From contig CAVWAP010000009.1 in assembly GCA_963753055.1 (NCBI GenBank), forward strand, positions 496,001 to 560,000: a stretch of 64,000 bases of DNA. Direction: 5' to 3'. Made by a program: the position numbers and the translations under genes. Below, in pieces: positions 18,040-27,093 of the stretch. Below the pieces are notes generated by a model that saw nothing but the letters and a program-made list of their open reading frames with translations, was not told the origin of the DNA and ran no database searches. Position 1 is the stretch's first letter. Each line of letters begins with the position of its first letter. The DNA comes from JAUWGC01 sp963753055 (GTDB lineage: Bacteria; Bacteroidota; Bacteroidia; Bacteroidales; B18-G4).

Positions 18040-18957
18040 ATGAAACGCAGGGACTTTTTAAAAAATGGCGTTGGTGCTACTTTCCTGGCGGGGACAGCCA
18101 TGACTTTTGGTAAGATCTCCAGCATTTTTGGTGCAAAACCGGAAGAAACGGATTATGACCTTGTAGCCATCAAGGGCGATGACCCGGTAGCCATGTTTGA
18201 CAAAGCAATAGAATCTCTTGGAGGGATGCAGAAGTTTGTCAAATCCGGTCAAACAGTTGTTGTTAAGCCGAACATCGGGTGGGATGCTTCACCTGAGAGG
18301 GCAGCCAATACCAACCCGGAACTGGTCGGACGTATTGTTGAAAGCTGCATTGAAGCCGGCGCTAAGGATGTATATGTTTTTGATAACACCTGTAATGAAT
18401 GGAAGAATTGTTATACAAATAGCGGCATTGAAAAACTGGTTAAAGATGCCGGGGGGAAGATGGTTCCCGGAAATACAGAAAGTTACTATCACCCCGTGGA
18501 TGTCCCCGGGGGCAAGAGTCTGAAAAATGCTAAAGTCCATGAACTGATCCTGGATTCAGATGTTTTCATAAATGTCCCGGTGTTGAAAAGCCATAGCTCA
18601 GCCAAGCTGACCATAGCCATGAAAAACCTTATGGGCGTAGTGTGGGACAGGCGCTATTGGCATAAAAATGACCTGCATCAATGCATTGCCGATTATGCGA
18701 CCCACCGGCCGCCAGACTTAAATATCGTTGATGCTTACAGGGTTATGAAGCAAAACGGTCCAAGGGGTGTGTCTGTTGATGATGTGGTGATGAAGAACTC
18801 CCTGCTGATCTCCAGGGATATTGTAGCCGTGGATGCTGCAGCAGCTAAAGTTTTTGGATATGAACCGGAAGAAATACCCTATATCAAGATCGCTGATGAG
18901 ATGGGTATCGGAACCATGGATCTCACAAAACTCAACATCAACAAGCTAAAACTCTAA
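18040..18957 (+). CDS. DUF362 protein with twin-arginine signal
   Basis: 305 aa. It starts with a Tat signal (MKRRDFLKNG followed by a hydrophobic stretch), so it should be exported folded. The DUF362 domain has VVVKPNIGWDASPERAANTNPELV, conserved Asn/Asp residues and VPVLKSHSSAKLTIAMKN. DUF362 proteins commonly occur with polyferredoxins, as here (4-bp gap), suggesting an extracytoplasmic redox partner; the reaction is unknown. Upstream is AT-rich sequence without a clear promoter. Confidence 0.88.
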   Translation: MKRRDFLKNGVGATFLAGTAMTFGKISSIFGAKPEETDYDLVAIKGDDPVAMFDKAIESLGGMQKFVKSGQTVVVKPNIGWDASPERAANTNPELVGRIVESCIEAGAKDVYVFDNTCNEWKNCYTNSGIEKLVKDAGGKMVPGNTESYYHPVDVPGGKSLKNAKVHELILDSDVFINVPVLKSHSSAKLTIAMKNLMGVVWDRRYWHKNDLHQCIADYATHRPPDLNIVDAYRVMKQNGPRGVSVDDVVMKNSLLISRDIVAVDAAAAKVFGYEPEEIPYIKIADEMGIGTMDLTKLNINKLKL

Positions 18958-18961
18958 TTGG

Positions 18962-20539
18962 ATGTCGTCCCGGTGGCTTAAAAGGATCAGGGTTGTTATT
19001 GCTCTGTTGTTCCTGGTCCTTACATTTCTCATTTTTATCGACTTCGCTGCCCTGATATCAACGGGTTTAATCGATGCCATCGTTTACCTGCAGTTTACAC
19101 CTTCATTGATCAAATTCCTTAACCTGCTGAGTTTTGCTGCGCTGGGATTCCTAATCATTACCTTATCCAGCTTTATTGTCGGCAGGTTTTATTGCTCGGC
19201 AATCTGTCCCCTGGGCATTCTGCAGGATGTTTTTATTTTCCTTAGAAGGAAGTTTGGCGGGAAAAAGAAGCTTAAATACCGGAAAGCCAGGAACTGGATC
19301 AGGTATATCATCCTCGGTATGACTATTATTGCACTGATTGCCGGAAATATGTTTTTATTGATCCTGCTGGACCCATACAGCCTCTTCGGTAAGATCTCCG
19401 GTAATCTTTTCCGTCCGCTGCTTATTCTTCTCAACAATGCAGCTGCCAAGGGATTAAATTCCTATGACGTCTTCTGGCTGTTCCCGCATGAGCTCAAAGC
19501 TGTCAGCTGGGCTGGTATTGGCTTATCTTCCGGTGTTCTGGCTTTGTTGATCTGGCTTTCACTGCGGTACGGCCGCTTGTACTGTAACCTGATTTGTCCG
19601 GTAGGGGCATTCCTTAGCATAACATCAAGATTTTCACTATTTAAAATATCCCTTGACCAGGATGCCTGTACCTTGTGTGGCAGTTGCGCCAGGGTATGTA
19701 AGGCTGATTGCATTGATGTTAAGAACAAAGCTGTTGATTTTAGTAGTTGTGTGACTTGTTTTAATTGCCTTTCTTCTTGCCCGCAGGGTGGTGTTTACTT
19801 TTCACGTAAACGAACAAATAAGCAAGCCCGGGAGGCTGAATTGAATGTGGTTGATCCGGGAAAGAGAGATTTCTTCAGGACCTCCGGCGCATTGCTCCTG
19901 GGCCTGATGGCTTCATCGAAACTGTTGCAGGCACAGCAACGAAGGAGAAGGTTTCGTGACGGCAAAGAACCTGTTCCAGTTCAAAAAGAGTATGCGGTAG
20001 CTCCTCCCGGAGCTCAGAATATAGATCATTACAATGAACATTGTACAGCTTGCTATCTCTGTGTTAGTGTATGCCCGACCCAGGTTCTGCAACCTGCCGT
20101 GATGGCTTGGGGACTGAAGGGGTTTATGCAGCCCCAGATGGATTATATGGCCAATTACTGCAATTTCGATTGTGTGAAATGCGGGGAGGTTTGTCCTACG
20201 AGTGCCATCCTGCCACTAAATATAGAAGACAAGCATGTTACACAGATAGGGAAAGTAAATTTTATCAAGCAAAATTGTGTGGTATTTACCGACAATACAG
20301 ATTGCGGGGCCTGCTCAGAACACTGCCCTACAAAAGCCGTAAATATGAAACCATACAAAAAGGATCTTGTAATTCCTTATGTTGTCCCTGAAATCTGTAT
20401 AGGTTGCGGGGCCTGTGAGTATGCATGTCCTACTGATCCCAAGTCCATCTATGTTGATGGCAACGCTGTTCATCAGATAGCTGACAAGCCCGAAGTGCAA
20501 AAAATCGAAGAAGAAGCCGAAGAAGAGTTCCCCTTCTAA
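18962..20539 (+). CDS. NapH-like membrane polyferredoxin fused to a periplasmic ferredoxin
   Basis: 525-aa fusion. Residues 1-210 hold four to five membrane helices with CSAICPLGILQD and CNLICPVGAFL motifs typical of NapH/CcoG electron-transfer proteins. Two 4Fe-4S motifs follow (CTLCGSCARVC, CVTCFNCLSSC). At about residue 300 is a Tat-like segment (GKRDFFRTSGALLLG). After it come four more clusters' worth of Cys (CTACYLCVSVC, CVKCGEVC, CGACSEHC, CIGCGACEYAC). The C-terminus is acidic. It probably passes electrons between the membrane quinone pool and the exported DUF362 partner. It ends 4 bp into the convergent kinase gene. Confidence 0.9.
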   Translation: MSSRWLKRIRVVIALLFLVLTFLIFIDFAALISTGLIDAIVYLQFTPSLIKFLNLLSFAALGFLIITLSSFIVGRFYCSAICPLGILQDVFIFLRRKFGGKKKLKYRKARNWIRYIILGMTIIALIAGNMFLLILLDPYSLFGKISGNLFRPLLILLNNAAAKGLNSYDVFWLFPHELKAVSWAGIGLSSGVLALLIWLSLRYGRLYCNLICPVGAFLSITSRFSLFKISLDQDACTLCGSCARVCKADCIDVKNKAVDFSSCVTCFNCLSSCPQGGVYFSRKRTNKQAREAELNVVDPGKRDFFRTSGALLLGLMASSKLLQAQQRRRRFRDGKEPVPVQKEYAVAPPGAQNIDHYNEHCTACYLCVSVCPTQVLQPAVMAWGLKGFMQPQMDYMANYCNFDCVKCGEVCPTSAILPLNIEDKHVTQIGKVNFIKQNCVVFTDNTDCGACSEHCPTKAVNMKPYKKDLVIPYVVPEICIGCGACEYACPTDPKSIYVDGNAVHQIADKPEVQKIEEEAEEEFPF

Positions 20540-22056
20540 ACTGGCTTCCTTAAGGATATTCTTATTGTGGTCCCTTTTTCAGGACTTGAGTGTAATACAA
20601 AGATCTTTCCTTTATGGTAGTTCTTGATGATCCTCCTGGATAAGGATAAACCAAGTCCCCATCCACGCTTTTTGCTGGTTACACCCGGATTGAATATGGT
20701 TTTATGGTTGGATTTTGGTATGCCTTTACCTGTATCCGAGAAATCAATATGGACAAATTTTTCATCTTCCTTGAAATCGACAGAAATTTCTCCGCTGCCC
20801 CCCATGGCATCAAGGGCATTCTTACACAGGTTCTCGATCACCCAGGCAAACAACACTTCATTCAGGGGCACAGAAAGATCTTGATTACCAGGCTCTTTGA
20901 TGGTGAATTTAACCTTCTTGGATGCCCTGTTCCTGATGTAATTGACACCGGAGCTAACTACCTCAAAGATTTTCGCAGATTCCAACTTTGGGGTGGATCC
21001 GATCTTAGAAAAACGGTCGGTAATGTTTTGTAATCGATTTACATCCTTTTCAATCTCATCAATAGTCTCGGCCCTACTTTCCTTCTGTCTTAACAATTCA
21101 AGCCAGGCTATCAGAGATGATAATGGGGTGCCGAGCTGGTGAGCGGTTTCTTTGGACATACCAACCCATACCTGGTTCTGTTCTGACCTTCTTGCTGTGC
21201 TGAACAGAAAATATGCGATCAGGAAGAACAGGCCGATGACACTAAACTGAATATATGGATAGTAAACCAGCTGTGTCAGTAATACAGAATCCTTGTAATA
21301 GATATACTTTTTGCCATGTCCGACCAGGTCTATCACGATGGGATCGTTCTCAGCAACCATATCTTCAATCGTTCGCTGTAAATAAACCGAATCTTTCATC
21401 CTGATGGTATCAAGGTTTCCATATTCAAATATTTTCTGCCGTATGCTGTCGGTTACGATTACCGGTACCGAGGCAGAGTTTCTGACAACCTCAGAAAAGA
21501 AAGATTCTATCAGGTCATCGAGTACCTGTCGAAGCTCTGTGAAGATAATCGATTCCTTATAGTAAAGAATATAATATTTGTCCGCATAATACCTGATCCT
21601 GAGGGGTTCAATCTGTGTATATTCTCTCTTAAGCTCTCCCTCCAGTATAAATACACTATCAAAGTTGATGTTATCATTGTTTTTTGCCATCAGGATGGAA
21701 TCGTTCTTATCGGTGATGATGATAGGAACAGTAGTGTTGCCGTGAATGATCTTAAAATAAAACTCCAGCTCATCGGAGCTTTCAACTGAGGGATTGGTGA
21801 TATTATGATAAGCATCGAGAAGGATTTCCGCTCTTTTACGCTCTTCTGCCTGTATCTGCCTGAAAAATATATCTGTATAATTGACCAGCTCTGCCTTTTG
21901 TTCAATGGCATCCGCCCATGTCCGGATGTTAGAACGCTCATCTTTTGATATTTTGTTAACCAATACGTTGGTATACCAGAGGGAAGCTGCTATGATGATA
22001 ATTGCAGCTGCAAGCAGGATCAGTTTCCAGCGTTTCTTCTGTGTATAAATGTTCAT
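20536..22056 (-). CDS. Membrane sensor histidine kinase
   Basis: 506 aa. An N-terminal helix (about 12-30) and a second near 270-292 bound an extracytoplasmic sensor region of about 240 residues. HisKA has AHQLGTPLSSL (H306). The ATPase domain shows ENLCKNALDAMGG, DTGKGIP and GWGLGLSLSRR. No response regulator is adjacent. Its start overlaps the ppk2 stop by 4 bp, so the two are coupled and polyphosphate metabolism may be linked to its signal; this is inference from layout. Confidence 0.9.
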   Translation of the reverse strand: MNIYTQKKRWKLILLAAAIIIIAASLWYTNVLVNKISKDERSNIRTWADAIEQKAELVNYTDIFFRQIQAEERKRAEILLDAYHNITNPSVESSDELEFYFKIIHGNTTVPIIITDKNDSILMAKNNDNINFDSVFILEGELKREYTQIEPLRIRYYADKYYILYYKESIIFTELRQVLDDLIESFFSEVVRNSASVPVIVTDSIRQKIFEYGNLDTIRMKDSVYLQRTIEDMVAENDPIVIDLVGHGKKYIYYKDSVLLTQLVYYPYIQFSVIGLFFLIAYFLFSTARRSEQNQVWVGMSKETAHQLGTPLSSLIAWLELLRQKESRAETIDEIEKDVNRLQNITDRFSKIGSTPKLESAKIFEVVSSGVNYIRNRASKKVKFTIKEPGNQDLSVPLNEVLFAWVIENLCKNALDAMGGSGEISVDFKEDEKFVHIDFSDTGKGIPKSNHKTIFNPGVTSKKRGWGLGLSLSRRIIKNYHKGKIFVLHSSPEKGTTIRISLRKPV

Positions 22057-22952
22057 TTCTCGTCTTCTAGATATGTCTTTGAAGCTTGTATTTCCTTCTG
22101 TTTATCATCCGTGATGCTGGGATAATGCAGGTCGAGTGAAGCCAGCTTTGATACGATGATCTCACTTACAGCAGCACGCATATACCATTTATTGTCGGCC
22201 GGTATCACATGCCAGGGAGCATATTCTGTGGATGTATTTTGCAGTGCATCATTATATGCCTTCATATATGATTTCCAGTGTTGCCGCTCTTTAAAATCCC
22301 CAAGTGATATTTTCCAGTTTTTATCAGGATTATTGATCCTGTCGAGCAATCTTCTTTTCTGCTCCTTCTTCGATACATGAAGAAAGAACTTCAGCACATG
22401 AATACCATTGTTGGTCAGATACATTTCAAGGCTCCTGATCTCCCTGTACCGCCTCTCCCAGAAGTCTTTATCTACCTTATCAGTATATCTGAGCTCAGGC
22501 AGGCTCTGTTTCTTCAATATCTCCGGATGTACCTTCACCACCAGCACTTCTTCATAGTATGAACGGTTAAAGATCCCGATATTGCCCTTTCGTGGAAGCA
22601 TCTTAATACATCGCCATAAATAGGTATGGTCGAGCTCCTCCTGCGAAGGTACCTTAAAGCTTGTTACCTGGCAACCCTGAGGGTTGATGCCCGACATCAC
22701 ATGCTTGATGGTTCCGTCTTTGCCGGCTGCATCCATGGCCTGGAAGATAATCAGCAGTGCATACCGGTTAAAGGCATACAGCTTGTTATGCAGGTCGCGT
22801 AATAACTTAATGTCCTTATCCAGGATAATCTTGGCCTTTTTCTTAAAATCAGGCTCGTCAGCATAGATAGTTGGGTCGAAATCATCCAGGGTCTTGCTTC
22901 CGTCAAATGGGAACAGCATTTCGTTAAGTTCCTTGGTACTTATCTCCATCAA
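22053..22952 (-). CDS. ppk2: Polyphosphate kinase 2 family phosphotransferase
   Basis: 299-aa single-domain PPK2. It has Walker A (FQAMDAAGKDGTIKHV), the PPK2 signature GIFNRSYYEEVLVVKVH and the lid (WKISLGDFKERQHW). The family moves phosphate between polyphosphate and AMP, ADP or other nucleotides. The FQAMDAAGKDGTI variant resembles the polyP:nucleotide phosphotransferases (TIGR03709-like), but AMP versus ADP use cannot be settled by eye. It is first in a two-gene unit with the kinase. Confidence 0.92.
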   Translation of the reverse strand: MMEISTKELNEMLFPFDGSKTLDDFDPTIYADEPDFKKKAKIILDKDIKLLRDLHNKLYAFNRYALLIIFQAMDAAGKDGTIKHVMSGINPQGCQVTSFKVPSQEELDHTYLWRCIKMLPRKGNIGIFNRSYYEEVLVVKVHPEILKKQSLPELRYTDKVDKDFWERRYREIRSLEMYLTNNGIHVLKFFLHVSKKEQKRRLLDRINNPDKNWKISLGDFKERQHWKSYMKAYNDALQNTSTEYAPWHVIPADNKWYMRAAVSEIIVSKLASLDLHYPSITDDKQKEIQASKTYLEDEK

Positions 22953-22997
22953 ATAGTTTATTTTGGTTAAAAATAGTGAATATCTTCAAAAACTGCT

Positions 22998-23005
22998 TAC
23001 TTTTG
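22998..23005 (+). promoter_or_regulatory. Possible -7 box TACTTTTG of the S9 peptidase gene
   Basis: TACTTTTG fits TAnnTTTG and lies 56 bp before the ATG at 23062. No convincing TTG box is seen 19-21 bp upstream, so this is a weak call. Confidence 0.3.
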
Positions 23006-23061
23006 CTAAATAGTTCATGTTAAAAACATTACTCCATTTTATTAAATCAAATTACAAGATC

Positions 23062-25026
23062 ATGAGAAAAAATTTCGGAATTATGCTGGTTTTTCTGATC
23101 AGCATAGCAATTTTTATGGGTGCTTGCACCGAGGAAGAGAAAATTATGAGAGCTAAAATTTATCCACTTGAAGATTTCTTCAAGAATCCTGACCAGTCCA
23201 GGTACCAGATCTCACCCGACGGGAAGTATTATTCATACATGGCGCCTTACGAGGACCGCATGAATGTTTTCGTCCAGGAGATCGGAACGGATAATGTCAT
23301 TCAGTTGACCAAGGAAACTGACAGGGACATTGCCGGTTATTTCTGGCCTAATAACAATCAGATCCTGTTCCTGAAAGACCAGGGAGGAGATGAGAATTTC
23401 AGGTTGTATGGTGTCAATATCGACGGTACCAACCAGGTTTGTTTCACCGACTTTGAAGATGTCAGGACCCAGATCATTGATGATCTGCCCGATATCCCCG
23501 AAGAGGTTATCATTGGCCTGAACAAACGTGTACCGCAGGTATTTGACCCTTACCGTCTTAATATCGTTACCGGTGAGATGGAAATGCTGGCCACAAATCC
23601 AGGGGATGTCCAATCATGGATATTTGATCACGATGGAAAATTAAGGATAGCAATTGCTATTGTTGATGGTATCAACAGCCAGGTCCGTTACCGTGAGACA
23701 GAAAAAGACGAGTTTAAAGCCGTTCTTACTACCAGCTTCAAGGAAACAATGTATCCGGTATTCTTTACATTCGATAACAAGAATGTTTATGCCGTTTCCA
23801 ACCTTGACAGAGACAAAACAGCTATTGTTGAATTCGATATTGCCAATGGCAAGGAAATCAAGATGCTTTATGAAAACCCTGAGTATGATATTGATGATTT
23901 GAGTTTTTCCAGAAAAAGGAAAGTGCTTACCACAGCCGGATATACATCATGGAAAAGGCAGGTGCACTTCTTTGATGATGTAGCCAAGAAAATTTATACC
24001 AGACTTGAGCAGGATCTCGGTGAATACGAGATCGTGATCACCGGGATGAACAAGGCTGAGGATGTATTCATCATCAGGACTTATAGCGACAGGTCGTTGG
24101 GATCTTACTACGTTTACAATATGAATACTGATAAACTTGACAAGATCGTAGAGGTCAGTCCGTGGATCGATGAAAATGACATGGCTAAGATGGAGCCGGT
24201 TACATATAAGTCAAGGGATGGCCTGACCATTCATGGATACCTGACATTACCTGTAGGTTATACTATGGAAACTGCCAAGAATCTTCCGGTTGTAATCAAT
24301 CCTCATGGTGGTCCATGGGCACGTGATGGTTGGGGTTTCAATCCTGAGATCCAGTTCCTTGCTAACAGGGGATATGCTGTCTTCCAGATGAATTTCAGGG
24401 GCTCAACAGGCTACGGAAAGGCATTCTGGGAAGCTTCTTTCAAACAATGGGGACAATCCATGCAGGAAGATGTCACTGATGGTGTCAACTGGTTGATCGA
24501 TAAAGGTGTTGCCGATCCTGAAAGGATTGCCATTTACGGTGGTAGTTATGGAGGATATGCAACACTTCAGGGCATTGTCAAGGATCCTGAATTGTATGCT
24601 GCTGCTGTAGATTATGTAGGTGTTTCTAACTTATTCACCTTCATGGAAACCATTCCTCCATACTGGGAGCCATATCTGCAGATGCTTTATGAGATGGTAG
24701 GTAATCCGGTAGATGACAGCCTGATGCTGGCTGCTAATTCGCCTTCACTTAACGCAGACAAGATCGTCACGCCATTATTTGTAGCCCAGGGCGCCAATGA
24801 CCCACGTGTCAAGAAGAGCGAGTCTGACCAGATGGTTGAAGCTTTGAGGGCAAGGGGAATAGATGTTGATTACCTGGTAAAGGATAATGAAGGACATGGT
24901 TTCCGTAACGAAGAAAATCGTTTTGATTTCTATCGCTCCATGGAAAAATTCCTGAACCATTACCTGCATGCTCATGAAGTAGAACATGCTCATGCTGATG
25001 GTGAAAACGAACATTCACACGAATAA
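23062..25026 (+). CDS. S9-family prolyl-oligopeptidase-like peptidase (lipoprotein)
   Basis: 654 aa from ATG 23062, which starts a signal peptide; an in-frame ATG at 23017 is less likely. The signal ends in FMGAC, a plausible lipobox. A beta-propeller (to about residue 390) precedes the alpha/beta-hydrolase domain with nucleophile Ser495 (GGSYGGYAT), Asp in GANDPR and His in NEGHGF. Family members cut short peptides, often as dipeptidyl or acylaminoacyl peptidases. The C-terminus is unusual: about 20 residues with seven His among Glu/Asp, suggesting metal binding. A terminator follows. Confidence 0.9.
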   Translation: MRKNFGIMLVFLISIAIFMGACTEEEKIMRAKIYPLEDFFKNPDQSRYQISPDGKYYSYMAPYEDRMNVFVQEIGTDNVIQLTKETDRDIAGYFWPNNNQILFLKDQGGDENFRLYGVNIDGTNQVCFTDFEDVRTQIIDDLPDIPEEVIIGLNKRVPQVFDPYRLNIVTGEMEMLATNPGDVQSWIFDHDGKLRIAIAIVDGINSQVRYRETEKDEFKAVLTTSFKETMYPVFFTFDNKNVYAVSNLDRDKTAIVEFDIANGKEIKMLYENPEYDIDDLSFSRKRKVLTTAGYTSWKRQVHFFDDVAKKIYTRLEQDLGEYEIVITGMNKAEDVFIIRTYSDRSLGSYYVYNMNTDKLDKIVEVSPWIDENDMAKMEPVTYKSRDGLTIHGYLTLPVGYTMETAKNLPVVINPHGGPWARDGWGFNPEIQFLANRGYAVFQMNFRGSTGYGKAFWEASFKQWGQSMQEDVTDGVNWLIDKGVADPERIAIYGGSYGGYATLQGIVKDPELYAAAVDYVGVSNLFTFMETIPPYWEPYLQMLYEMVGNPVDDSLMLAANSPSLNADKIVTPLFVAQGANDPRVKKSESDQMVEALRARGIDVDYLVKDNEGHGFRNEENRFDFYRSMEKFLNHYLHAHEVEHAHADGENEHSHE

Positions 25027-25053
25027 AACATTCTATTTAATTAAATGATATTC

Positions 25054-25088
25054 AGGCGGATCATTATGGTCCGCCTTTATTTTTTCTT
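25054..25088 (+). terminator. Intrinsic terminator after the S9 peptidase
   Basis: A 7-bp stem AGGCGGA/TCCGCCT (25054-25060 with 25070-25076) with a 9-nt loop, followed by TTATTTTTT. It separates the peptidase from the blaI operon. Confidence 0.85.
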
Positions 25089-25092
25089 CTAA

Positions 25093-25163
25093 AACTAAAC
25101 TTTTAGTTGACAAATGAAAATTCATTTCATATATTTGTACAATAATGAACTAATTTTTTAGTT
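25093..25163 (+). promoter_or_regulatory. blaI-blaR1 promoter with two BlaI-type operators
   Basis: Operator 1 is AACTAAACTTTTAGTT (25093-25108). Operator 2 is AACTAATTTTTTAGTT (25148-25163). Both are near-palindromes with AACTA/TAGTT arms. Between them is a Bacteroidota promoter: TTG at 25107-25109, 20 bp, then TATATTTG at 25130-25137. Operator 1 covers the TTG box and operator 2 the start region, the expected layout for BlaI autorepression. Confidence 0.75.
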
Positions 25164-25186
25164 ATATAATTAAAAGCATAGTTGTC

Positions 25187-25570
25187 ATGAAAGAATTAAC
25201 CAGGGCAGAAGAACAAATAATGCAGATTTTGTGGAAGATTGGCAAGGGATTTGTGCATGATTTACTTGAGCAGATCCCGAAACCGAAGCCGGCATACAAT
25301 ACGGTGTCGACTATCGTACGGATACTGGAGAAGAAAGGCTTTGTAGGCCATAATGCATATGGGAAGTCGCATGAGTACTTTCCGTTGGTATCCAAGAAGG
25401 AATACACAAAAACGTTCTTAAAGCACTTTACGAAGAATTATTTCAGCGGTTCTTACAAAGAACTGGTATCATTTTTCACAGATAATGAGAAGCTGGATGT
25501 CGGGGATCTGGAAGAAATAAGAAAAATGATGTCTGAAGAAATACAAAAACAAAAGAAGAGCAAAAAATGA
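25187..25570 (+). CDS. blaI: BlaI/MecI-family transcriptional repressor
   Basis: 127 aa. The N-terminal winged helix (ELTRAEEQIMQILWKIGKGFVHDLLEQIP...AYNTVSTIVRILEKKGFV) matches the Penicillinase_R family. The rest is the dimerisation and cleavage region (VSKKEYTK..LKHFTKNYF). BlaI-type dimers bind palindromic operators and are inactivated when the partner BlaR1 protease senses its signal. Its stop overlaps blaR1 (ATGA, 25567-25570). Confidence 0.93.
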   Translation: MKELTRAEEQIMQILWKIGKGFVHDLLEQIPKPKPAYNTVSTIVRILEKKGFVGHNAYGKSHEYFPLVSKKEYTKTFLKHFTKNYFSGSYKELVSFFTDNEKLDVGDLEEIRKMMSEEIQKQKKSKK

Positions 25571-26928
25571 ATGCACTGATCCTTTATCTATTACAAGCTT
25601 CCATTTGCCTGGCTATATTTTATGTAATTTACTGGCTATTTCTCCGCAGGGACACATTTTTTACGGTCAACCGTTTTTACTTGATCGGATCCATCCTGTT
25701 CTCATTGACCATCCCTTTATTTGACTTCTCAGCATTGTTCCATGATGTAAGTGCCACTTATTACATACTACTTGATACCATTACCATAACACCGGTTGAG
25801 GTCACTGAAACAGTCAGCCAGAACATAAATTTCTTCCAGGTACTATTTGTGATTTATATTACAGGTGTATTAATATTCACTATCCGTTTCTTAATTCAAC
25901 TTGGACAGTTGTTGATATTGACAGCAAAAAATGATGTTCTGAGGCAACACGGATTACGCATAGTGCAGGTAGACAAGCATTATTCTCCTTTTTCATTCTT
26001 CAATATCATATTCGTCAATTCTGCACGGTTTGAAGAAAAGGGCATGAAGGAGATCATTGAGCATGAACGCATTCATATACGCCAGCTACATTCTATTGAT
26101 GTGCTGATCCTGGAGGTGTTGACTATTTTATTCTGGTTCAATCCCTTTGTATGGTTCTACAGAAGGTCAGTCAAAGGTATACATGAATTCCTGGCAGACG
26201 AAGGTGTGCTTTCAAACGGGACCAATAAAAAATATTATCAGGAGTTGCTTCTTCAGTATTCACTGGGAGCACTCGTTAATGATATGACCAATAATTTTAA
26301 TCATTCACTAATTAAAAGGAGATTTATTATGATGACTAAATCGAAATCAAATGGAACGGCCAGGCTAAAATTGCTGTTTGCCCTACCGGTAGCAGTATTA
26401 ATGCTGGCCTTAACAACACTGAGCACTAATATTATTGCCCAGGAAGAAACAAAGGATCCGCCACCTCCACCACCCAAGGGTGAAAGACTGGTGACCGACG
26501 CTGACAGCAAAGCACCACCACCTCCACCCAAGGCAACACAGGATAAAGACAAGGTTTATAACGAGGTGGATGAGATGCCGGAATATCCGGGTGGTTTGAA
26601 GGCCATGTATGCTTTTCTTGGTGAGAATATCAAGTATCCCCAGATTGCTAAAGAACAGGTCGTTGCAGCTAAAATCTTTGTGGGCTATATCATAGAAAAA
26701 GACGGCTCAATCACTGATGTTAAAATCATAGGAGTAAAAACAGAGGTTGATAAAGAAAAGCATAAAGAAGCGCTTAATGCAATGAAAAAAGAGAGTATGC
26801 GTGTTGTCCACCTGATGCCTAAATGGAAGCCTGGAAAGAAAGACGGAAAGGTTGTAAGGGTTGAGTACGGGCTGCCTATTGCCTATAACCTGAACGGTGA
26901 CGGCAAGAAAGAGACAGAGAAGAAGTAG
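25567..26928 (+). CDS. BlaR1-type M56 metallopeptidase with C-terminal TonB domain
   Basis: 453 aa. Four membrane helices surround the zinc motif HERIH (H166, E167, H170), with downstream EFLADEG supplying the third ligand. A further helix (about 270-290) leads to a Pro-rich linker (PPPPPPKGE and PPPPPKA) and a TonB C-terminal domain (DEMPEYPGGLKAMYAFLGENIKYP...). There is no penicillin-binding sensor domain, so the signal is unlikely to be beta-lactam bound as in classical BlaR1. The TonB domain sits in the periplasm and could couple sensing to outer-membrane transport. Confidence 0.9.
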   Translation: MNALILYLLQASICLAIFYVIYWLFLRRDTFFTVNRFYLIGSILFSLTIPLFDFSALFHDVSATYYILLDTITITPVEVTETVSQNINFFQVLFVIYITGVLIFTIRFLIQLGQLLILTAKNDVLRQHGLRIVQVDKHYSPFSFFNIIFVNSARFEEKGMKEIIEHERIHIRQLHSIDVLILEVLTILFWFNPFVWFYRRSVKGIHEFLADEGVLSNGTNKKYYQELLLQYSLGALVNDMTNNFNHSLIKRRFIMMTKSKSNGTARLKLLFALPVAVLMLALTTLSTNIIAQEETKDPPPPPPKGERLVTDADSKAPPPPPKATQDKDKVYNEVDEMPEYPGGLKAMYAFLGENIKYPQIAKEQVVAAKIFVGYIIEKDGSITDVKIIGVKTEVDKEKHKEALNAMKKESMRVVHLMPKWKPGKKDGKVVRVEYGLPIAYNLNGDGKKETEKK

Positions 26929-26962
26929 TGTTGGTGGCTGGCTAATTTTTTTTGCAAGAAAT

Positions 26963-26998
26963 AACTAATTTTTTAGTTTTGTAACTAGTTTTTTAGTA
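26963..26998 (+). promoter_or_regulatory. Two BlaI-type operators upstream of the MORN gene
   Basis: AACTAATTTTTTAGTT at 26963-26978 is identical over 16 bases to operator 2 of blaI. AACTAGTTTTTTAGTA at 26983-26998 is a close copy. They lie just after blaR1 and before the next gene, implying BlaI also controls that gene. Confidence 0.7.
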
Positions 26999-27093
26999 GT
27001 GAGAAGTTAGTATTGAGTAGTTAGATTTTTATAATTTTAATGTCTAACTACTCAAGACTCACTACTAAATACTTGTACCTAATTGAAGCAAAA

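Noticed and set aside
18040..20539. Nitrate reductase (nap) accessory cluster
   Set aside because: Only the NapH-like fold is present; no napA, napB or napG.
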